Shown: piece after piece, positions 55,163 through 63,423 of the stretch
Layout: every line of letters begins with the position of its first letter
Numbering within the stretch: the stretch's first letter is position 1
Assembly: GCA_963513935.1 (NCBI GenBank)
Contig: OY740765.1
Coordinates: 149,321,830-149,385,829 of the forward strand
Source of the DNA: Aphrophora alni
Taxonomy: Eukaryota > Arthropoda > Insecta > Hemiptera > Aphrophoridae
Length of the DNA: 64,000 nt
Direction: 5' to 3'
Notes under the pieces: generated by a model
Told to the model about the DNA's origin: nothing
The model's input: only the letters and a program-made list of their open reading frames with translations
Database searches by the model: none
Position numbers and translations under genes: made by a program

Positions 55163-57409
55163 CCTTTCCTTTTTTTCCACAATGATAAATAAGAAAGTTA
55201 TATCAAAATAGCTTAATTTTTAACCAAGTAACCTCAGTTTTTTGATTAATCAGTAATAATAGAAATAATAGAAAATAGATTAGTAATGAAAATCTGTGTG
55301 CATTTGTCTTGTTTTATTTGATTTTGCACATAGATTTTTTTTTTATTTTACTGAATTTTTGTTCTTTTAAATGTTTTATTTGGTAAGTTAATTGTGACAG
55401 CATTTGAGAGCTGCTGCATGTGTGATATCGCTTAATACAATTTCCTAAAATTACAATGAAAGTATTATTATTTGATTGTATGACTGGTATTTGGTTAAGC
55501 AGCTTGAGTTGAAGTGAAGAAGTGAAGGGACAGGTCGATTCATTTTACTTCATTTCTAAATCCATTTAAGAAACAATAATAATTTTTATAACCCTACTTT
55601 AAAAACATTTTGTTTCAGACCAATCCCTGCCAAGAGCTCTGTAACATTAAAACTTAATGTTAAAGATTGTACTGGTGTCAACTATTTGGAACATATTCAG
55701 GTATGATATCTACCTAGCCTAAGCTTTATCTAGCTGAACATAATCTAACGTGATATTTAGCTTAACATAACTTAACCTACTCTATCATAATCTAATCTAA
55801 CATTTTCCAATGTACTTAACCATAACATTTAATGAAGAATTACTTCTATATATATATAAATGCAATTCATATTTGTAAAACGAAATTATCTAAATTAAAC
55901 AAATAGTAAACATTAAATTTATATTCTAAACTTTTCTTTTTTACTTAGTTAAATCATATAATTTGGTTTAAATTTCATTTGAAATTTTTATTTTAACCTG
56001 AATGTTGTCTGTTTCTCCTACAGGCGAAGGTCACTCTAATGTCCCAAAGAAGAGGAGATCTTCAGATACTTCTCACATCTCCAGCAGGAACTAAAACAAC
56101 TCTTCTCGCTCGACGCCCACATGATGTCTCCAGAGCCGGCTTCGATTCCTGGCCATTCATGTCGGTTCACACATGGGGTGAATCGCCATTTGGGATTTGG
56201 GAGCTAGAAGTTCATAATGAGGGCCGATATCTAGGTATTTGTCTTAATTGTAGAAATTACTATACTAATTAACATCTCATAAATATTATCAAATAGTCAG
56301 TAATGTTTATTTAATTAACAGCTCATCTGTTTTGTGCAAACTAGAACTTTGTTTAAAAACTAAATTTTGAATAAGACTAAATATCAAATTTTCTAGTAAA
56401 GAAATTATTTTTATAACAAGAACTCTTTAAAATAAGTTACATAAAGTAGTTTCCCTACCTAATTGTAGTAGTGTCCAACCTCCTCCATCTTGAAATTGGA
56501 CAGGTTATCATAAATTTTCATATGGTACCAACTCATAATGGTTACTTTTAACATTACAGATATTAGAAAATTTAACCAATTGTTTTAAGTAAATATTTCT
56601 GATGAGCATAATTCATGAGATATTTTATAGAGCCTCGTATAATAGTGAATATTAATCCTTATAAAAATTACTCTTTCATAAAACATAAAAATCTAATAAT
56701 TACAATCTGTACAAATTTCCTTTGTTAGTGCAAGGAGATTAAACTGTGTGTCAAATTTCTTTTAAATATTTTTGTTGTTGTTTAACTTTAGTTAAATGTT
56801 AACTGTGAAAATAAATAATGTTAATCAAAGGTGTATAATTTGTTACAAATACTAAAATATGTGTTTAATGTACAGTTTCATTTATGGCTTGAAAAAAAAT
56901 GTGTTTAAACCCAATAATCAATCACTCACCTGTAAGCCACATCACAGACCTAAGTATTCAGTAATTGAAAACACCCTTTCAATGTAAAAACTGGTTTAAA
57001 ATGGTGTTAAATTTCATTGTTACTCAAAACATATTTTTCTGACATCTTAGGAATTAATAAAGTTGTTGATAGACACTATCACAGCAGCAGAATGAAGTAG
57101 GACTCTGTGTTATTGTGTTTAGAAAATCACCTATAAACATTTATGATCTTACTTCTGCAAAATTTTATTTTATTTTTAGCTACATAAATGCAACAGCAAA
57201 TTTTAATACAATCTCTGAATTTATATTTCATGGAAAACAGAAAATCATTATACCAATTGGCTGTTTTCAACTACTTCAACTTAAAATAGTATAAAACCCT
57301 CCTAGTCATTTATAAATATTGTTATGTAATATTTTTTAAATGTGGTAATATTTTCTACAAACTATAAATATTATATCAGTTTATCTATGTGTGTGTGTGT
57401 GCGCGCGTG

Positions 57410-57501
<92 letters not shown>

Positions 57502-60500
57502 TAGTAAGATTGCATATGGCTACATGGGTCATTTTTGCCTTGTAACACACAACCTTAAACTACTTGTTTTGATTTTCTTACACTGTTAGTAAAAACAACT
57601 ATTATTTATAGTAAAAAATGATCAAAAACCAACATCAGATTTTCCTACTTTTTTTGTAAATGTCAATGAAATTGGTTTATAAGTTTGCTGCTAGAGAGGA
57701 AATTTGCAATAATTCCAGATTTGTTGATGAATAAAGTATAATATATCAGTCTAAGATGCCAGAAAAAGAAAATATAAACAATAATTGTGTTTTATTTTGA
57801 ATTTAATAATAACTTGTGTTTTTGTAATTGTGTATATTTATTACTATAAACTAAACTTTGAATGAGTTTTAAATTTATTTGCAATTGTCTTTTTTATTAA
57901 TATCTTTAAAACATTACATATAGTTTGAATGGACAATAACAACACTGTTATTGAATAACTTAATTATGGTGTTACAATAATAATTAACAGTGTATATTGC
58001 TGCATGCACAATCTGAAGAACACACTGTCATTCCTGTGTATTCCTTAGGGAGAGCCACGTTACATGAATGGGCTCTGATCTTTTATGGCACGGAGACTCC
58101 TCCAGGGTATTTACCGCCCCAATCGCCTCTGCGTCCACCTTATTCTATAAACCTTCCTTCTCTTCCTAGAAAGAACAAAGCATCCAGAAAAAATAAAACG
58201 GCTAATACTACGTCGAAACCAAATTGGAAAAGTCCATCAAAAGAATTGAAAACTATTCAAGTTCCTATTAAACCTATACAGAAAGTTCTTCCAACATTTG
58301 CACCAGTATCGAGGAAAACACCTCGTCCTTCTGTAATCTCAGCCAGACGACCAACACCACCTCCTCCTGTCGCTATGGCGACTACCACTGCTTTCTCCAT
58401 TGCTATAGCAACACCTCCATTTGGCTTGACTATTGTTCTAGCGCCGCAGCTACAACCGTCCCATACACCTCCTCATTTAATCCCTGCTATTTTCCAAAAG
58501 TATCCCAAAATCCAACAACTCTTTCCTTACTCTAAACTGTATGAAGGACCACCAAGACCTTCAAAGAAAGGTTTACAACAAGAAGATCTAACTGATACTA
58601 GGAAGTCCTCAGGCAAGACCTTTCGTTTCCTGTCTATTTGCCTTTGTTGTCCTGCACAAAACTGCATATCTTTAAGTTTTGTTTATGTTTTGGCTATGTT
58701 TATGTCAATTCACTTTTCTTGTGTTTTTTAAAATTTAATTCTTATTTTAAGGATGAAAATGAATTCAATTCCCAAAACTCTTGTAGTTAAAATGCCACTA
58801 CCAATAAAGTAGCCATTATATCTAACTAAAATCATAACTAGAATAGTGTTTACTACTTATTTTCATCTGTTTCATAAAAAATCATTGTTGACCGTTTGAT
58901 AAAATTCTGTTCCTTGATAATTATTCCATTTTATTATCATAGATTGTAAATCGTATAATTAAAATAATATGAGCTTCAGTAGGTTGTTGTATTTAAAAAA
59001 AATAACAATTGGTATTTTAAAAGAGGTTGTTAGATTTTTAAAACTCTTTAACTCATTTATATCTCTACTTTTAACTTAGATCATATGAGTACAAGTACAA
59101 CTTTGTTTTTTAATCGTTGATTTTATTAATGTTATAAAGTGTTTCCTTCTATTAAAATATTATTTATTTATTGACATAAACTATGGTCATAATTGTTGTA
59201 ATATTAATGGCATGGTAGTTGTTGTCGTAATCTTCTAAAAAAATGTATGTACAGTCATTGTGTACATTTAGCAAAATTCAATGGTGCAGCCAGAACATTA
59301 GTTATTGGGAGATTTATATATACTTATGGAGTATAAATTATTTCTGTCAAGGAGGGGGACTAGGAATTCCACTCCTATTTTCTTAATTAATAGGCAAATG
59401 TGGCTTTTAAAGAAGATTTTGAAACTGTTTTCTCCCTATAAATATTAACATTTAAGCCTTACAAGTTACCGTAAATCATGAAAATTAAAATTATATGTAA
59501 AATAGTATTATCTAACAAAGTTCATTGGAGTAACTCAGTAGGCCTATTAGAAAATTACCCTAAATATTTAAAGTAGGTTTTTTGGTATAATGTATACATA
59601 ATGGTATACATATACCAAGCTATATTGCTAAGAAGATCTAATTAAAATTTGGCTGTACAATCTGGAAATTAGAATATATTTAAATTCAAAATCTGTAATC
59701 ACTGTTACGCACAGATAATGAAGATTAGCCAGACGATGTTAAATTGATTCCTAGTAAGATTTATATCTGCTTAACACTAATAATCAATCTTATCCCAGAC
59801 ATTTGTTATAAATACTTAAATTGGTTTGTTTTACGTGTTAAAAGTCCTTGGGAGGGGATTAAGCCCTTATCCCCTCTCCCTTATGGTTAAGTAGAAGAGA
59901 GGATCAGATGGTCTTAACTTCACCCTAAAAAATAAAGGTGATCTATCTATCTATCTCCTATGGCTGCACCACTGATAGAAATAATGAAATGATTTAGGTG
60001 ATCTAATTTGTTGTAAAACAAATTGAATTACAATTTTTTATATGTTTAGGCATGGCTTAACAGTAACATACGAGTAGAAATACTCATTGTTGTGAATACT
60101 AAATTTTGTACTATAATTAATTGAAGTATTTAGTAGTTTTATGATACTATTGAACTATTAAGTTTAGCTTGAGGCTGGTAAATTGGTGATTTTCCACTAA
60201 ATCTAGCAGCTTTAATATTCCACTAAATAACAGCTTTAATTCTCTAAGGATAAAATAATATAATGAATGCTCAATCATAAATGAAAACAAAAAGACTTCT
60301 AGTCTACCCTATATTAAACCGAAAAACAAACTTCCAAAATAATTGCTATAAACTACACAAAATAAGTGGCAAATAGAAAACAATATCAATCCTCTTGGAA
60401 TATGTTAAGGGAACCAAGGTTAGATATTGCATGTGATAATAAGAAAAAGTGGTAAGATGAAATTGTTGTATCATCAATTTCTGATATAATTATTATACGA

Positions 60501-63371
60501 ATCTTAGCCATCTAATCATGTCGATGGATTCCATGCAACCAAATAGCTTTTTCACAAACTATATTTGTAGTTTAGATGAAAATGGAGAACAAGTCACTTC
60601 ATTTTGTTTTTGTTGTGGATTACTAACATGTTATTAATTAGTTTATTTGTGTGACACTCTAATAACTAGTGTTATTGGAGTATAGCCCTTTATCATCTGT
60701 CACAATTTTACAACTGTGAAAATGTTTTTTTTCTAAACTCCTCGCAACCTAGGCTGCAGCATACATCCCAAGCACTTTATATCTTCACTTTCTTATTAAA
60801 ATAATTAAAGTGGCTGGATAGGGTTACCTTATTCAGGACAGAAGGTTTTCTATACAATTTAGTTCTTTCCAAACTATGGTAAGGCACAACATACTAAACA
60901 CAAAGTAGGGTGTAAAATTGCATGTCAAAAGCCACTTGTAATATTGCAAGCATAAGCATCACATTTAGAAGCATGTCAAGTATCTTTTTTGTCATTTTAT
61001 AAATATTTTAGAATTCGAGGAAAGAAGGTAAATTTCAAAGAAATCACTTTTCATATTATTAATTTTTTTTTTTATCTCTTGATATTGGTTTTAGCAAGTT
61101 ATGTTTAGTGTTGCATTACGTTTTGCACTAAATTAATTATTTATGTTTACAATTCCACTTTTCTAATTTCAACTTATGAACTTTAATTTAATTTAACTGA
61201 TATTTTATATTGATTTTCAGTTTATCTACAATTGTAAATATGAATAAATTTTCAAGTTAATAAAATTATTACTAACTATTTAATTTGTAAATTCAATTTG
61301 ATATTTAAGTTCAGTCAATTGACTGACTTGAAAAACTGTGTATAAAAATATGAAAGAACCAATAAACCATTTTATGATATTATCACATTTGCTAAAAATG
61401 TAATGGAATTTACATTTACATTTTATATTCATCTAAGGTATAGTTCAAGATGCCAAGATGAATTAAAAATTTAAAAAAATTAAAGTACAACAATGTTTTG
61501 TAGCATTATATTAGAGTGGACCAGAAAGGAACTAACTTTTTAGTGTAGAAGAGCGAGGGACCGGGCTCATGCCACCATCCTGGTGTAGAACGTCCCACCC
61601 CCCATTCACTAACCATCCATCCATGGTAGCGTGTGGTTCATGTTGCTTCTCCTTTTTTCGGTGAATTTTTAAAATGTGTCTGTAATTGAAAATTTCTCAA
61701 ATAAGTGATTAGGTTTTTTTATTCTTGAAAAAACCCAAAAACCAATTGAAATTCATCGGTAACTTTGTAAGGTGTACAGAAATAACAAAATGAATGAAAA
61801 CAGAATTAGACAGTGGTAGATTATGTTTAAAAATGGCCACACTAATGTTCACGATGAAAAGTGAGATGGACGACCGAGCATTTTGAATTGATGAACTGGT
61901 GGCGAAAATCAATTGAAAGATTCGTGAAAACCCCCACTTCATAATTTGGAGGTCTTGCTTCAGTTTCCTCAAATTTCATGAAGTTTTTTGCATGATGTTG
62001 GATACCATACGTTTTGTGCCAGAATTGTACCGAAAATTTATTAGAAGATTTCAAAAAACAGCACATGACAGCATTGTTGATATTTCTTGAAACCTATGAC
62101 AAAATATGGCTCACTTTTCATTCGGTTACAACTGAGGATGAGACTTGGGTAAAACACAGAATTGTGAAACAAAAACAGTCTATGGAGTGGGTACATACAA
62201 GTATTGCAAGAAAACCAAGGAAATGTTTGTAAACATTGTCATCAAGAAAGATCATGGCGACCATTTTGAATGTGGATTCCTTGAATGTGATTTAACAATA
62301 AACTCGGAGAGATATTATGTAACTTTAACAAAGTTAAGAAGAGCAATTAAAAACAAACATTGGGTTCTAAGATAATTTTTTTTTTTTTTTTTGTATGCAC
62401 ATTCGATAGCACTTGGATAGTTTCAGGTGGGAGTTACTTAATCATCCGCTGTACAGTCCAGATCTTGCACTGAGCAACTACCACTTCTTTCCAAACATGA
62501 AGACCTGGCTCTTGACGCAGCGCTTTAACGACGATCTGAAACTGCATGCTAGCTTGAATAATTGGTTGAAGCCTTATGCAGCAAAATTTTGACTATGTAC
62601 TTAATAAGATCATGCCTCAATTATGATAAGTGTCTCAATTTGAACGAAGACTATGTTGAAAATATTTCCACATATATATATAATACAAAATTTTTCCTTT
62701 CACTTGAATTTTTTTTTATTTCAAAATACTTCCTTGCTAACACATATTTTTGTGCCATAAGCTTTTTTTAAACGAAGATCTTATTTCATCGAAATTGAGG
62801 TTTTAGTGACGATGGTAAAAATTTCTTCTAATTAATTGTCAATATTTCTGAATGATAACTTTCTATTACTTACAATTTGTTACAATGGTTTAGATTATTA
62901 ATCTTCACATTTCATCAAATTTTTAAAGAAATTGGTACAGTTTTTTTTAGAAATTTGGTCTTTTAAAATAGTTTCATATATGAATTTTGCGATTTTTTTA
63001 TACTTACTATGTCTGAACTATCATTTGTACAATGACCATAGCTTTTCTTTTGATTTGTATTGACTAAATTTTACTAAAATTTGATCAAAATAGTTTGAAA
63101 TGATTTGGAGAATATCGATTTTTGTTTGTTTATCTGTGACCTCCAAATTTTAAGTTATATTTAGTAAAAAACCATGAAAAATGACCAAAATATGCCTACA
63201 TATCAAGTTTGATAAAAAACAGTTCACTCATTTTAGGCTGCAAAGCACTACTCGGGAACTTTATAATGGATATTTCCATAAATAATTTTGACGTCAATTC
63301 AGTAATATTGAAAGTAATATTTTAGTCATCTATGATCTCCAGAAATATTGTTTCATATTAAAGAATATATA

Positions 63372-63423
<52 letters not shown>

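Noticed and set aside
57342..57589. Cys/Val-repeat open frames
   Set aside because: They are translations of the (GT)n microsatellite.
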